From an uncultured Bacteroidales bacterium (GTDB taxonomy: Bacteria > Bacteroidota > Bacteroidia > Bacteroidales > Bacteroidaceae): a stretch of 49,850 nucleotides of DNA. Shown here piece after piece: positions 1-9,278 of the stretch; position 1 is the first letter of the stretch; the number at the start of each line of letters is the position of its first letter. A model generated the notes under the pieces. The model was not told the DNA's origin and did not search any database. It saw nothing but the letters and a program-made list of their open reading frames with translations. The stretch lies in the NCBI GenBank assembly GCA_902760965.1, contig CACWIN010000006.1:1-49850 (forward strand). Reading direction: 5' to 3'. Position numbers and translations under genes: made by a program.

Positions 1-243
1 CTTGGCGGCGTAGTTTACATTGTTATGAGGACCTCCGCCCCAAATGGTCTCCTCGTTGATTTGAATACGTTCCTGGGCCGGTGTACCGAACACCATGGCA
101 CCCAAACGTCCGTTACCCAGTGGCAAGGCATCGGTCCATTGGCGAGCGGGGGCGTCATACCACAGTTTTAACTGACTTTCGGTTCCGGCAGAACAACCTA
201 CATACATGGCAGCAGCCAGAACAGTAAATAATATCTTTCTCAT
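1..243 (-). CDS. GH95-family glycosidase lipoprotein, N-terminal part (alpha-L-fucosidase type)
   Basis: The frame is open from an ATG at 243 to the window edge, giving 81 residues and no stop, so the gene is cut by the window. The first residues form a lipoprotein signal peptide ending at Cys17 (YVGC). The mature part begins with [19 protein letters not shown] followed by RLGAMVFG and [11 protein letters not shown], which is the characteristic opening of the GH95 N-terminal domain. GH95 members are inverting alpha-L-fucosidases or alpha-L-galactosidases that act on plant or host glycans at the cell surface or in the periplasm. The gene is divergent from xylB with 117 bp between the starts, and both directions carry a -7 box. 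The catalytic domain lies outside the window, so exact specificity cannot be judged. Confidence 0.87.
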   Translation of the reverse strand, partial: MRKILFTVLAAAMYVGCSAGTESQLKLWYDAPARQWTDALPLGNGRLGAMVFGTPAQERIQINEETIWGGGPHNNVNYAAK

Positions 244-269
244 TTTTGGTTGAAATTAGTAATTGAGTT

Positions 270-277
270 CAAATATA
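270..277 (-). promoter_or_regulatory. Bacteroidetes -7 box for the GH95 gene
   Basis: The minus strand reads TATATTTG, a full match to TAnnTTTG, 27 bp upstream of the ATG. No convincing -33 element is visible. Confidence 0.5.
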
Positions 278-300
278 CTACTTTTCTGTAACTTTTTCAC

Positions 301-308
301 TACCTTTG
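301..308 (+). promoter_or_regulatory. Bacteroidetes -7 box for xylB
   Basis: TACCTTTG matches TAnnTTTG exactly and lies 53 bp upstream of the xylB ATG. The region between this and the minus-strand box is the divergent control region of the GH95 gene and xylB. Confidence 0.5.
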
Positions 309-360
309 TTTGCCTTATTGCAAGACAACTGAAAATACAATCAATTATACAAAATAAATT

Positions 361-1842
361 ATGTATCTGTTAGGTTATGACATAGGCAGCTCTTCAGTGA
401 AGTGCAGTCTTGTAGATGTCCAGAACGGCAGTTGCGTGGCAACAGCGTTCGCCCCCAAGAGTGAAGCACCCATTAAAGCAGTCAACCCGGGTTGGGCTGA
501 GCAGAATCCTGAAGACTGGTGGTCATATCTCAAGGCTGCTACGGCCGATGTTTTTTCACAGTGCAAGGTAGATGCAAAAGATGTTCAGGCTATTGGTATA
601 TCATATCAGATGCACGGTCTGGTATGTGTTGACAAGAACCAGAAGGTTCTGCGTCCTGCCATCATCTGGTGCGATTCACGCGCCGTGGGTATAGGCGAGG
701 AGGCCTTCCAGCAGCTTGGCCGCTCACAGTGCCTTACCCATCTGCTTAACACCCCCGGAAACTTTACCGCTTCAAAGTTGGCATGGGTAAAGCGCAACGA
801 ACCAAAAATTTTTGACAAAATAGACAAGATAATGCTCCCGGGCGACTACATTGCCATGCGTCTTACCGGTGAGATTGCAACCACTATTTCGGGACTTTCC
901 GAAGGCATGTTCTGGGATTTCCAGACAGGCGAGGTAGCAGGCTTCCTGCTTGACTACTACGGAATTCCCCGTTCATTCATACCCAAGATTGTTCCCACAT
1001 TCGCCGAGCAGGGCAAGCTAACATCGGCAGCTGCCAAAGAACTTGGCCTGGCCGAGGGCACACCCGTAACCTACCGTGCCGGTGACCAGCCCAACAACGC
1101 CCTTTCACTGAACGTATTCGAGCCCGGTGAGATTGCATCGACCGCAGGCACATCGGGTGTTGTATATGGTGTAAACGGCGAGATAAGCTATGATCCCAAG
1201 TCAAGGGTAAACACATTCGCCCACGTAAACCACAAGACCGGCTACAACCGTCTTGGAATACTGCTCTGCATTAACGGCACAGGTATCCTGAATGCCTGGA
1301 TGAAACGCAACATAGTCCCCGAGGGCATTGGTTATGCCGAAATGAACGACCTGGCTGCCCAGGCCCCCATAGGTGCCGGCGGCGTATCAGTCCTGCCTTT
1401 CGGCAACGGCGCCGAGCGTGTTCTTGAAAACAAGGAACGCGGATGCAGCTTTAACGGCGTAAACTTTAACATCCACAACCGCTCTCATCTGCTTCGTGCA
1501 GCCCAGGAGGGCATTGTATTCTCATTCAAGTACGGAATTGAGATAATGGAGGACATGGGAATGCCCGTAAATAAGATTCACGCCGGCAATGCCAACATGT
1601 TCCTCAGCCCGCTCTTCCGCAATACTCTTGCCGGTGTAACCGGAGCCACAATTGAGCTCTACGACACCGACGGTTCAATAGGTGCCGCAAAGGGTGCAGG
1701 TATGGGAGCCCATATCTACAATGACCACAACGAGGCATTCGCTTCACTCCAGAAGATTCGCGTCATAGAGCCCAAGGCATCAGATATGCCGGCTTACGAC
1801 GAGGCTTACCAGCGTTGGAAATCGTACATTAATCAAGATTAA
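361..1842 (+). CDS. xylB: Xylulokinase (FGGY family)
   Basis: This cytoplasmic kinase phosphorylates D-xylulose to xylulose 5-phosphate, the step that feeds xylose into the pentose phosphate pathway. At 493 residues it has the normal FGGY length. The phosphate-binding start LGYDIGSSSVKCSLVD is at residues 4-19. QMHG at 83-86 matches the substrate-contact motif of xylulokinases, and the catalytic base is probably Asp242 in AGDQPNNA. The GTSGVVYG ATP-binding loop follows. The ATG at 361 directly begins the conserved domain. The GH8 gene starts 17 bp downstream, so the two are probably one operon linking xylo-oligosaccharide cleavage to xylose catabolism. Xylose isomerase is not in the window. 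Other FGGY sugar kinases are possible but less likely given the QMHG motif and the GH8 partner. Confidence 0.92.
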   Translation: MYLLGYDIGSSSVKCSLVDVQNGSCVATAFAPKSEAPIKAVNPGWAEQNPEDWWSYLKAATADVFSQCKVDAKDVQAIGISYQMHGLVCVDKNQKVLRPAIIWCDSRAVGIGEEAFQQLGRSQCLTHLLNTPGNFTASKLAWVKRNEPKIFDKIDKIMLPGDYIAMRLTGEIATTISGLSEGMFWDFQTGEVAGFLLDYYGIPRSFIPKIVPTFAEQGKLTSAAAKELGLAEGTPVTYRAGDQPNNALSLNVFEPGEIASTAGTSGVVYGVNGEISYDPKSRVNTFAHVNHKTGYNRLGILLCINGTGILNAWMKRNIVPEGIGYAEMNDLAAQAPIGAGGVSVLPFGNGAERVLENKERGCSFNGVNFNIHNRSHLLRAAQEGIVFSFKYGIEIMEDMGMPVNKIHAGNANMFLSPLFRNTLAGVTGATIELYDTDGSIGAAKGAGMGAHIYNDHNEAFASLQKIRVIEPKASDMPAYDEAYQRWKSYINQD

Positions 1843-1859
1843 GTCAATTGCATAAAACA

Positions 1860-3152
1860 ATGAAAAAACTAACATCGACCGCCATTTTCATGGCACTCTT
1901 GTGCGCAGCTCTTGCCTTGGACGCATGCGCATCATCAAAGGGCGCATCCAAGCTGGCACCTGCCAAGAAGGGATATGCCGAGACCGGAAAGTACCGCAAC
2001 TACCTTAAGGAACTTGGTTTCAGTCAGGCCGAGATTGACGGTAAGATCCAGGAAATCTATTCAATCATCTTTGAGGGCGAAGAAGCCGCTTACCACGATG
2101 TTGACGTTGAGGTTGACGGCAAGATGGTGCCCATGGGTTACATATCGGACGTAAAGAACAACGACGTTCGCACCGAGGGCCAGTCATACGCCATGATGAT
2201 AGCCGTCCAGATGGACAAACCCGAACTGTTCAACCGTGTATGGCGCTGGTCAAAGCACTATATGCGTCATAACGAGGAGGGTCCCTCACACGGCCTGTTT
2301 GCATGGTCATGCCGCACCAACGGCCGCCGCACTTCAAACGGATCTGCCAGTGACGGTGAACTTTACTATGTAACAGACCTTCTGCTGGCTTCACGCCGTT
2401 GGGGCAGCTACGAGGAGTTCAACTACCTGGCCGAGGCTCAGGAACTCCTTAACGACCTCTTCTCAAAGGACGGCACAGGCGGTGTAACCAACATCATCAA
2501 CATGGAAAAGAAGCTCATCAACTTCTGCCCCGATGTACGTTCCAACGAGTGGACCGATCCCTCATACCATCTGCCCGCATTCTATGAGATCTGGGCCGAG
2601 ACAGCTAAGGACGGCCGTGAGGCAATATACCGCGAACTTGCTGACAGCGCACGTGCATACCTGCATCGCGCCTGCGACCCTGTAACCGGTATCAACCCCG
2701 ACCAGAGCCAGTTTGACGGCACTCCCAACCGTGGCAGCGAGTTCCACTACGATTCATGGCGCGTTCCTATGAACATTGCAATGGACTTTACATGGTATCA
2801 TAAGGATGCCGATTGGCAGACCGAATATGCACTCAAGTTCCAAAAGGCTATAGTAGGCCGTTACGGCGTAACCGAGTTCAAGGACCAGTTCGCCCTGAAC
2901 GGTGACGAGTCAAAGCGTCCCATGGGCGGCGGCCGCTGGCGTCCCAACCTGCGTCACTCAATAGGTTTTGTAGGCACAATGGCCACCACAGCCCTTATGT
3001 GTGACAGCGAGTACAACCAGGAACTGGTAAAGCATATGTTCTCATTAAAGCACGAGCCCTATGAGGACGGTTACTATGACATTTACTATGACGGACTGAT
3101 CTACCTGTTCGCCCTGCTCCACCTGAGCGGCAACTACCGCATGTCATGGTAA
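1860..3152 (+). CDS. GH8 reducing-end xylose-releasing exo-oligoxylanase-type lipoprotein
   Basis: This is a GH8 enzyme, most like the Rex group (EC 3.2.1.156) that removes xylose from the reducing end of xylo-oligosaccharides. The start is set at ATG 1860 because the upstream TTG at 1848 only adds four residues before a clear signal peptide, which ends in LDAC (Cys23), so the enzyme is probably a lipoprotein. The inverting acid is expected at Glu106 in DVRTEGQSYAMM. Asp165 in GSASDGELYYV and Asp298 in YDSWRVPMN lie at nearly the spacing of the conserved aspartates of characterised GH8 oligoxylanases, the latter being the probable base. The length of 430 residues is normal. It follows xylB by 17 bp and ends before a strong terminator. 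GH8 also contains endoxylanases and cellulases, so the Rex call rests on resemblance and on the xylB partner. Confidence 0.85.
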   Translation: MKKLTSTAIFMALLCAALALDACASSKGASKLAPAKKGYAETGKYRNYLKELGFSQAEIDGKIQEIYSIIFEGEEAAYHDVDVEVDGKMVPMGYISDVKNNDVRTEGQSYAMMIAVQMDKPELFNRVWRWSKHYMRHNEEGPSHGLFAWSCRTNGRRTSNGSASDGELYYVTDLLLASRRWGSYEEFNYLAEAQELLNDLFSKDGTGGVTNIINMEKKLINFCPDVRSNEWTDPSYHLPAFYEIWAETAKDGREAIYRELADSARAYLHRACDPVTGINPDQSQFDGTPNRGSEFHYDSWRVPMNIAMDFTWYHKDADWQTEYALKFQKAIVGRYGVTEFKDQFALNGDESKRPMGGGRWRPNLRHSIGFVGTMATTALMCDSEYNQELVKHMFSLKHEPYEDGYYDIYYDGLIYLFALLHLSGNYRMSW

Positions 3153-3170
3153 TATAAAAAATCCTTACAA

Positions 3171-3207
3171 AATGAGACATCACCCAAAATGATGTCTCAT
3201 TTTTTTT
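3171..3207 (+). terminator. Rho-independent terminator of the xylB-GH8 operon
   Basis: A perfect 12-bp stem (3171-3182 with 3190-3201) with a 7-nt loop is followed by a run of T to 3207. It lies 18 bp after the GH8 stop. Confidence 0.9.
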
Positions 3208-3240
3208 GCCAAAACTTGCCGGTTTGCATAAAATAATTGT

Positions 3241-3248
3241 TATCTTTA
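3241..3248 (+). promoter_or_regulatory. Possible -7 box for the FAS1 lipoprotein gene
   Basis: TATCTTTA matches TAnnTTTG at 7 of 8 positions and lies in the only gap between the terminator and the next start. A TTG at 3216-3218 sits 22 bp upstream as a weak -33 candidate. This would give an untranslated leader of about 80 nt. Confidence 0.35.
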
Positions 3249-3333
3249 CGCGCTTTAACTGCAGTACGCGCATATGCGCATACACGTAGACGAGCCTAAT
3301 TAACCCGAACTTAATAACAATTAACCAACTAAT

Positions 3334-5520
3334 ATGAACTCACTTAGACAAAAAAATCCTTTCGGCAAGCTTATGCTGGCCGTAGCCGTGACAACTATTG
3401 CCGGTGCCTTACAGGTTTCTTGTAGTGATGTATGGAGCGAGCAGCATCCAGGTAACTATTACATCAACTCAGGCGAAACCGTTGCAACGTTCCTTGAGAA
3501 TCATCCTTCGGGCGAATTCACCAAGTTCGTTTACATCCTTAAGGCCGCCAATATTTGGGGTGAAATGAAAACTTATGGAGAGCATACCCTTTTTGCTCCC
3601 ACAAACGATGCCATTGATGAGTACCTCAAGCAGAGAAGAGAAGAGGCCCAACTTGTAAAGGACCAGTACAAGAGAGACTCAATCATCGCAGCCTTTGCCA
3701 GTGTTGAAACCCTGCCCTTCAAGGTTTGTGACTCCATCGCCAAGACTCACCTTTGCACCAAGACATTCTACTGCGCCGATATGGGTGGTGACGGTGCATT
3801 CCCTTATCCTAACATGCTGGACCGTTTCCTTTCATATTACTCATATGAGGATACCATCTGGACCGATGAGGACGGCAACAATCTCAAGAACAAGGAAGGA
3901 AGAGACACCTTCAAGATCAAGGTTGCTTACCGTGTTAACCAGGAGTCAAAGATCATTGAGGACGATGACTCAGTTCAGAACGGTGTAGTACATATCATTG
4001 ACAAGGTTCTCCGTCCAAGTAACAAGTTCCTGTCAGGTCTGTTAAAAGAAAATAAGGAAATCTCAATATTTACCAAGGCCATCTTTGCTACCAAGCTCAG
4101 TGACACCCTGGATATGTATGTTGATCCCAACTACACTCCCGTATCATATGACTCAACTGTAACCTGCTATCATACCACACCTGATCTGTGCGCAGTTATC
4201 TACTCTACCGCATATGAGTCCGACGAGCATGCCACATGGCCTGAGCAGCGTAAGTTCATGTACACGCTGTTTGCCGTACCTGATTCAATTCTCAGACCTT
4301 TCCTTATCAATCAGGGATGCCTTGCCGAAGGCGACAATGATGAGAATGCAGGACTGGATGCTCTGCGTAAGTATGCCGAAAGCGTTTACCCCGATGGTAA
4401 GGGAAAGGCTGACACCCTTAGAGAGAGTTCTCTCAACCAGCTTATCTCATATCACATCCTGCCTATGATCCTTACTTATGACCAGCTCAATACATCACAG
4501 CAGGAACTGCTTGACAACCGTGTATTCTGTGACGAGCTCGATGTTGAGGATTTCTATGAGACAATGCTGCCGCACTCACTGATGCGTATCAGTACTGCTT
4601 ACGATATAGCTTCAAAGCCCAACGTAAAGAAGAACCGCAGAGGTATATTCATTAACCGTAGAGGAACTGTAGAGCTGGCCGAAAAGGGAGAGCCCTTTGT
4701 TCCCGGTATCAAGATTCACGACTTGAGCAGCATTACAAGTTTCAAATCAAGTGCTTTGAACGGTATCTATTATTACGTTGACACCCTGCTGCTTTACGAT
4801 GACGCAACAAGAAGGACCCTTAACACCAGAATCAGGGTTATGTCAAGTACAATGTCACCTGACTTTATCAACAGTGGCGCCCGTGGCCGTTTGTTGAAGA
4901 GCGAGGGCGATGCCGACGACTATACCACAGGCTTTAAGCACGGATTCTGCAAGAACTTTGACTGGTCACAGGAGACAGAGTTCTACGTTCGCTATCGTAA
5001 CGCTGGATTCGGCACTCTTTACGGTGATGAGATAACCGTAAAGAACGTATATGACATCAACTACCGCCTGCCTGCAGTTCCTGTTGACGGAACTTATGAG
5101 GTTCGCGTATGGAACAACTCTCTGGGTACATCATCAAAGAATGACCGCGGTATGGCTATCTTCTACTTCCGTGAGGGTAAAGACGGTGACTGGGAAGCCT
5201 GCACGACCCCGCTTGATATGCGTCTTGCCGGTTCTAACCCACGCGTTGGTTGGGTACAGTACAGCTCAAGCACTGACTCTCTGGCAATTGACAGAACCAT
5301 GCACAACAACGGCTACATGAAGGCTCCTGATATTTACAAGAACATTGCTGATAGTGAGAACTGCTACAGAATGATTGTTACCAAGCAGTTCATGAGAGCA
5401 AATCAGGACTACTACCTGAGAATGCGTCAGGTTCTTGCCGCAGGTGTAATGCCGTTCAGTTTTGTTGAGCTTGCATCAAAGAGCATCTACGATGCCGAGA
5501 CCCCGGAAGACAGACATTAA
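3334..5520 (+). CDS. FAS1 (fasciclin-like) domain lipoprotein with C-terminal beta domain
   Basis: The protein has 728 residues and a lipoprotein signal ending at Cys30 (QVSC), so it is probably anchored at the outer membrane. A FAS1 domain occupies roughly residues 44-235, with TLFAPTNDAIDEYL near the start and NGVVHIIDKVLRP at its end, both typical FAS1 motifs. A second, more divergent FAS1-like repeat follows to about residue 490. The last 220 residues form a different, aromatic-rich beta domain (for example GTYEVRVWNNSLG), which resembles the end of the FAS1 protein at 31314-33035 and could bind carbohydrate. The gene is monocistronic, between a terminator and a bidirectional terminator. 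FAS1 domains are known for adhesion and protein or polysaccharide contact, and the role here is inferred. It stands apart from any SusC/SusD pair, which is unusual for this window. Confidence 0.8.
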   Translation: MNSLRQKNPFGKLMLAVAVTTIAGALQVSCSDVWSEQHPGNYYINSGETVATFLENHPSGEFTKFVYILKAANIWGEMKTYGEHTLFAPTNDAIDEYLKQRREEAQLVKDQYKRDSIIAAFASVETLPFKVCDSIAKTHLCTKTFYCADMGGDGAFPYPNMLDRFLSYYSYEDTIWTDEDGNNLKNKEGRDTFKIKVAYRVNQESKIIEDDDSVQNGVVHIIDKVLRPSNKFLSGLLKENKEISIFTKAIFATKLSDTLDMYVDPNYTPVSYDSTVTCYHTTPDLCAVIYSTAYESDEHATWPEQRKFMYTLFAVPDSILRPFLINQGCLAEGDNDENAGLDALRKYAESVYPDGKGKADTLRESSLNQLISYHILPMILTYDQLNTSQQELLDNRVFCDELDVEDFYETMLPHSLMRISTAYDIASKPNVKKNRRGIFINRRGTVELAEKGEPFVPGIKIHDLSSITSFKSSALNGIYYYVDTLLLYDDATRRTLNTRIRVMSSTMSPDFINSGARGRLLKSEGDADDYTTGFKHGFCKNFDWSQETEFYVRYRNAGFGTLYGDEITVKNVYDINYRLPAVPVDGTYEVRVWNNSLGTSSKNDRGMAIFYFREGKDGDWEACTTPLDMRLAGSNPRVGWVQYSSSTDSLAIDRTMHNNGYMKAPDIYKNIADSENCYRMIVTKQFMRANQDYYLRMRQVLAAGVMPFSFVELASKSIYDAETPEDRH

Positions 5521-5543
5521 TCCGGAGTTAATAAAACATCAAT

Positions 5544-5577
5544 AAAATAAGGAGTCCCGTCAAGGACTCCTTATTTT
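5544..5577. terminator. Bidirectional terminator between convergent genes
   Basis: A perfect 14-bp stem (5544-5557 with 5564-5577) with a 6-nt loop carries A-rich and T-rich flanks. It can end transcription of the FAS1 gene on + and of the CotH gene on -. Confidence 0.85.
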
Positions 5578-5596
5578 ATTGTCATACTCCGAAGGA

Positions 5597-8131
5597 TTAC
5601 TCCATATACTGTTTTTCGGTACTCATACTGCCATCCTCATAAATGTACCTTACAATATTAAGTCCTTTATAAGGATTATCCGATGGAACACCTGCGGTAT
5701 TGTAATATATTATGTTCTTAATCTCCAGCAGATCGTTATCGTAACTCTCAACACCGCTTACGCCACCAATAGCATCAATACTGAAGGCGGTTACAGTGGC
5801 ATCGGGAGTATAACTTACGGTACTGCCCCAAAGTGTTGTCTTGCGCTCCACTCCGTTCACAGTCTCGGTAAGGTTCCAGCCCAGGATCTCATACCCATTC
5901 CTGGTATGACGACCTTCAAAAACATACTCACGTTGGGTATATAATGAACCGTTCAGTTTTGCCTCGGTAAGAGGAACACCGTTTACAGACACCCTATAGT
6001 ATTTGCAATCCATCTTTTTTACTCCATTATTGACCTTGGCGGGTATAATGTCTCCCAACTCAAAACGTTCCTGCAACTGCTTATACATAGAAGGAATACG
6101 GGCAGCCCCCCACTTTTTCATATTCTCCACCTCGTTGTTCCAGTTACTGCTCATACCCTCCTTAAAATAAGGTTGCTCGGTAGCCATCAGGTCATGAGCC
6201 CACTTAATCCACGAATTCATATTGGCCGAAGTCAGGAAATCGCCCATATAGACCGAAAGCCTGTCAATAAACAGGTCTCTGTACTCAGGGACATAATTGA
6301 TCAGGTTACGGAAAGTTGCAGTGGCCAGAGCGGAATTGTGTTCATTATCACTGGTTATATTGTTAGGTTCTCTTAGAATCCACTTTAAAGACTCTCCGTC
6401 GGCAGGACAAAAGTTCCAAAGGCCAAAGGCACGGTCAACATCCTTAAGGATCCATCTCCAACGGCCCTCCGGAGTGTTGGGTTTCCACACAATGACGTTA
6501 TTGGCAGGAAAGTCAGTATTACCAAAGAATATGTGACATATCATTGCATTGGTATATTCTACCACATCCATCCTTTCCTCATACTCGGCCAGAGTATGAT
6601 GGTTTATGGAGTCAATGCACCAGTCAAGAAAATCGGAATAATCCTGATAATTACCCTCCTTTAGTTCTCCACGCTGCTGTTTTGATGTTATCTCAACAAG
6701 GGTAATATCCTCCAGACCGTCATAGTGAGTCCAGACATTGTCCTCATTTGCACGCTCACGGATATTAATTACACCTTTATATTCCGTATTGATATAATAT
6801 ATAGCAGGCTGATAGCCCTGCCAGTCAACATCGGTATAAGTTCCTATCATTATCTGCGCAATGCCGTCACGCATATAAGAGTTTCCAAAGTCGTTGCCGC
6901 TGGCACGCAAGCCAAGCGAAGGTACTCCAGCTATGCTCTTTTTGGTAGCATTCCAAAAGTTGTAATCAAACAGGTCATTGCCGTCAAACCGTTTGTCGGC
7001 ATAAACAATCAGTGACTTTAGCTTATTTATTCTGGTATATGCACCACCCACACGAATCTCGCACAGTCTTGTCATTCTGGGCTCTCCCCCTGATGCATTA
7101 AAGTACTGGAACTGAGCCGGACGACGCCAGTTCTTCATCAAGGATTTGTCATGGGCCTCATCACTGTTCTTGGGCTGATTCTCAAAGATACCGTACTCTG
7201 CATTCAAAAGATCCTCATTATTAACCGAAAGGGCTACCGTGGGGATTGCAAGCTTACGGCCGTGCAAAAGATACAGATGTGATTCGGCCGGAGGCGTAAT
7301 ATAGCCCTCCATGAACAGCGAAGCCTTGATTTGGGTATTATGTCTTATAAACAGTCCTTTGAATGCCGATTGCTCCAGGACAGGTGAATCCAGGGTGGGT
7401 TCTGTCCCGTTAAGAGTATAATGACATACCGCCTCGTCAGGAACAGGTTCTCCATTTGAACAAACCAGTGACGGGTCGGTCATATGCCTAACCTGCAATG
7501 CCGTTCCCGTTGATCCAGGTTCCTGCTCCGCATCGGTACTTATGTAGCTGGAGGGAGTAAGGAACGGCTGAGGTAATATGGCTATAGCAAGGCCACCTGT
7601 ATTGCTGCCTCCTTTTGTAACCTTAAGTTCATAACCCCACTTATCGGCTCCATCGGTTTCACGGCCGTATGCCACATCAGGTACAAACATCTTTGGCAGT
7701 TCAACCGAGTCAGCAATCCCTTTCTGAGAGTCAAAAAGATATATGTAACTGACAGTGTCGGTAGTTATCCTGAAATCGGCATGAACCTCGGTTATTCCAT
7801 TGGCTGTTACCACAGTATCGGATTTATCGCAATACACAACAAAATAGCCGTTTGCAGGTATTTCAATGTCAGGCAGTTCATATCCTTTCTTGTACTTGGA
7901 CTTTTTGCCTATACGCCAATCTTTGAGCGAGACCGGATCATCACACGGATTATATAACTCTACCCAGCCGTCCGGATATTCCATAAGTAAATCCAGTTCA
8001 CGGATGCTGTGAGTTGACTGCATTACCTCATTTATGATGAGCTTATGCCAATTGTTCTCCTGTGCATTGCTCCCGTTCCACAACGCCGGAACAACCGCAG
8101 CAAGAGCAATTGCAACAAATCTTAAGTTCAT
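5597..8131 (-). CDS. CotH-family secreted protein with lamin-tail domain and T9SS-like tail
   Basis: The 844-residue protein has a signal peptide to about residue 23. A lamin-tail (LTD) domain spans about 28-140 (LIINEVMQ, DGWVELYNP, DWRIG). A chitobiase C-terminal-like beta domain lies at about 230-290 (YTLNGTEPTLDSP). The CotH domain covers about 345-660, with LRASGNDF, GVINIRERANEDNVW and the kinase-like acidic motif KDVDRAFG at 563-570. The last 45 residues (YYNTAGVPSDNPYKGLNIVR) resemble a type IX secretion sorting domain. CotH was described as a spore-coat kinase, and the domain also occurs in bacterial secreted proteins often linked to cellulose or surface structures, whose substrates are unknown. 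The LTD-CotH combination is common in Bacteroidetes. The gene is flanked by terminators and appears monocistronic. No function beyond surface or extracellular location can be assigned. Confidence 0.85.
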   Translation of the reverse strand: MNLRFVAIALAAVVPALWNGSNAQENNWHKLIINEVMQSTHSIRELDLLMEYPDGWVELYNPCDDPVSLKDWRIGKKSKYKKGYELPDIEIPANGYFVVYCDKSDTVVTANGITEVHADFRITTDTVSYIYLFDSQKGIADSVELPKMFVPDVAYGRETDGADKWGYELKVTKGGSNTGGLAIAILPQPFLTPSSYISTDAEQEPGSTGTALQVRHMTDPSLVCSNGEPVPDEAVCHYTLNGTEPTLDSPVLEQSAFKGLFIRHNTQIKASLFMEGYITPPAESHLYLLHGRKLAIPTVALSVNNEDLLNAEYGIFENQPKNSDEAHDKSLMKNWRRPAQFQYFNASGGEPRMTRLCEIRVGGAYTRINKLKSLIVYADKRFDGNDLFDYNFWNATKKSIAGVPSLGLRASGNDFGNSYMRDGIAQIMIGTYTDVDWQGYQPAIYYINTEYKGVINIRERANEDNVWTHYDGLEDITLVEITSKQQRGELKEGNYQDYSDFLDWCIDSINHHTLAEYEERMDVVEYTNAMICHIFFGNTDFPANNVIVWKPNTPEGRWRWILKDVDRAFGLWNFCPADGESLKWILREPNNITSDNEHNSALATATFRNLINYVPEYRDLFIDRLSVYMGDFLTSANMNSWIKWAHDLMATEQPYFKEGMSSNWNNEVENMKKWGAARIPSMYKQLQERFELGDIIPAKVNNGVKKMDCKYYRVSVNGVPLTEAKLNGSLYTQREYVFEGRHTRNGYEILGWNLTETVNGVERKTTLWGSTVSYTPDATVTAFSIDAIGGVSGVESYDNDLLEIKNIIYYNTAGVPSDNPYKGLNIVRYIYEDGSMSTEKQYME

Positions 8132-8186
8132 ATTACTGTGTTTATTAAATAGGCCGTAAAGTTACTCAAAACAAGGCAAAAGGGAC

Positions 8187-8215
8187 AAAAAAAGGGGATG
8201 ATTTGCATCATCCCC
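8187..8215 (-). terminator. Terminator of the ECF sigma operon
   Basis: A perfect 9-bp stem (8194-8202 with 8207-8215) with a 4-nt loop is followed on the minus strand by seven T (8187-8193). It lies 18 bp after the stop of the last operon gene. Confidence 0.9.
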
Positions 8216-8233
8216 ATAACTCTTGTTTATATA

Positions 8234-8947
8234 TCATTGGGTTCGACCAGGAGGAAAAGAACCTTGGTTCCAGTTATAACCCGGCATATTGAACTGTCTG
8301 TTTCCGGAATTGCCGTTACCCGGCGTTAAACCGAACGGATAAGACCTTAGGCTTTCCTCATAACGTTTACGACTCTCCTCAATGCGTCTTATAGTAGCCG
8401 AATCAGGCCTTTGCCAGTTACGCCAGTAGTTTTCCCACCACTGTTGCTGCTGTTCGTCATCCTGTTGCATTTCACGCTGGCGGTGACGCTGAAAATCATA
8501 CATATGAGGCTGAATCATGAACTGTGGGTTCATCTGGTTCCACTGACCCATTACACGGAACTGACGCTCTGTATTCTGACGGTTCTGCTCAGACCTTTGT
8601 CTCCAGATCTTTTGACCAAGTTCAAACTGAGCCACACCAATCTTTTGACGTGTAGTGTCAGGTAAAGCCTTTTCAAGCTTATCCATGTAATCCTTGTTGA
8701 CCGATGACCAGCGTTTCATGTAATCGCGTGATTCCGGTTTAAGTTCACGATTCAGTTTGGCCAGCTGCTCATTGTATTCAATGTACAGTTTGGCAAACTT
8801 CTCGTACTCTTTCTTGGTGAGATTTGCGTTCTCCTTTATGAATCGCAGTGACGCATTGATCATCTGCTCATCTCTATCCGTGTTTTGTGCAAAACAGGAA
8901 AGAGACAGGCAAAAGGCAACGACCAATGCTGTCAGCAGCTTTTTCAT
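8234..8947 (-). CDS. Spy/CpxP-like periplasmic protein, third gene of the sigma operon
   Basis: The protein has 237 residues and a signal peptide ending near CFAQ (residue 21). Residues about 25-130 are strongly helical and charged (NLTKKEYEKFAKLYIEYNEQ), a pattern seen in Spy/CpxP-type periplasmic chaperone or sensor proteins. The rest is rich in Gln, Trp, Arg and Asn and looks disordered (QQDDEQQQQWWENYWRNWQ). One base separates it from the putative anti-sigma gene, so it belongs to the ECF operon. A likely role is periplasmic sensing or protection linked to envelope stress, inferred from fold type and neighbours only. The family match is weak and should be read as resemblance. Confidence 0.6.
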   Translation of the reverse strand: MKKLLTALVVAFCLSLSCFAQNTDRDEQMINASLRFIKENANLTKKEYEKFAKLYIEYNEQLAKLNRELKPESRDYMKRWSSVNKDYMDKLEKALPDTTRQKIGVAQFELGQKIWRQRSEQNRQNTERQFRVMGQWNQMNPQFMIQPHMYDFQRHRQREMQQDDEQQQQWWENYWRNWQRPDSATIRRIEESRKRYEESLRSYPFGLTPGNGNSGNRQFNMPGYNWNQGSFPPGRTQ

Positions 8948-8948
8948 A

Positions 8949-9278
8949 TCAGTTTCCGTAATAATTACTCATCATGGAATAAATGTTCAGCTCATCGGCC
9001 GACATAGTCTGGAACAGATCATCAACGCTGGTGCACTGTGATATGCTCTCATAGTCAGGTATATCAAGCCTGGCCGATCCAAAGGGATGCAACAGCAGTA
9101 ACGCTACTGCAGCTGCACTTGCAGCACCCGCAAACATGGCAATGAACTTGCGCTCCTTGCGTTGTTTACGCTGCTTTCCAATCTGGGATACAACGCGTTC
9201 CGTCATATCATCAAGGAAATGCTCAGGCATCTTGTAAGGCATTTCCCTACTCAATTTTTCCAGATCAAACTCTTTCAT
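8949..9278 (-). CDS. Small inner-membrane protein, putative anti-sigma factor
   Basis: This 109-residue protein has a hydrophilic N-terminus (about 1-44), one transmembrane segment (FIAMFAGAASAAAVALLLL, about 45-63) and a short periplasmic tail. Its start overlaps the sigma gene stop by four bases (ATGA), which indicates translational coupling. The size, single-span topology and position directly after an ECF sigma gene fit a membrane anti-sigma factor. I see no clear zinc-binding anti-sigma motif (no His-x3-Cys-x2-Cys), so the assignment rests on context. Confidence 0.6.
   Translation of the reverse strand: MKEFDLEKLSREMPYKMPEHFLDDMTERVVSQIGKQRKQRKERKFIAMFAGAASAAAVALLLLHPFGSARLDIPDYESISQCTSVDDLFQTMSADELNIYSMMSNYYGN

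Noticed and set aside
1848-1859. TTG start four codons before the GH8 gene
   Set aside because: The ATG at 1860 begins a standard MKK lipoprotein signal peptide; the extension adds nothing recognisable.
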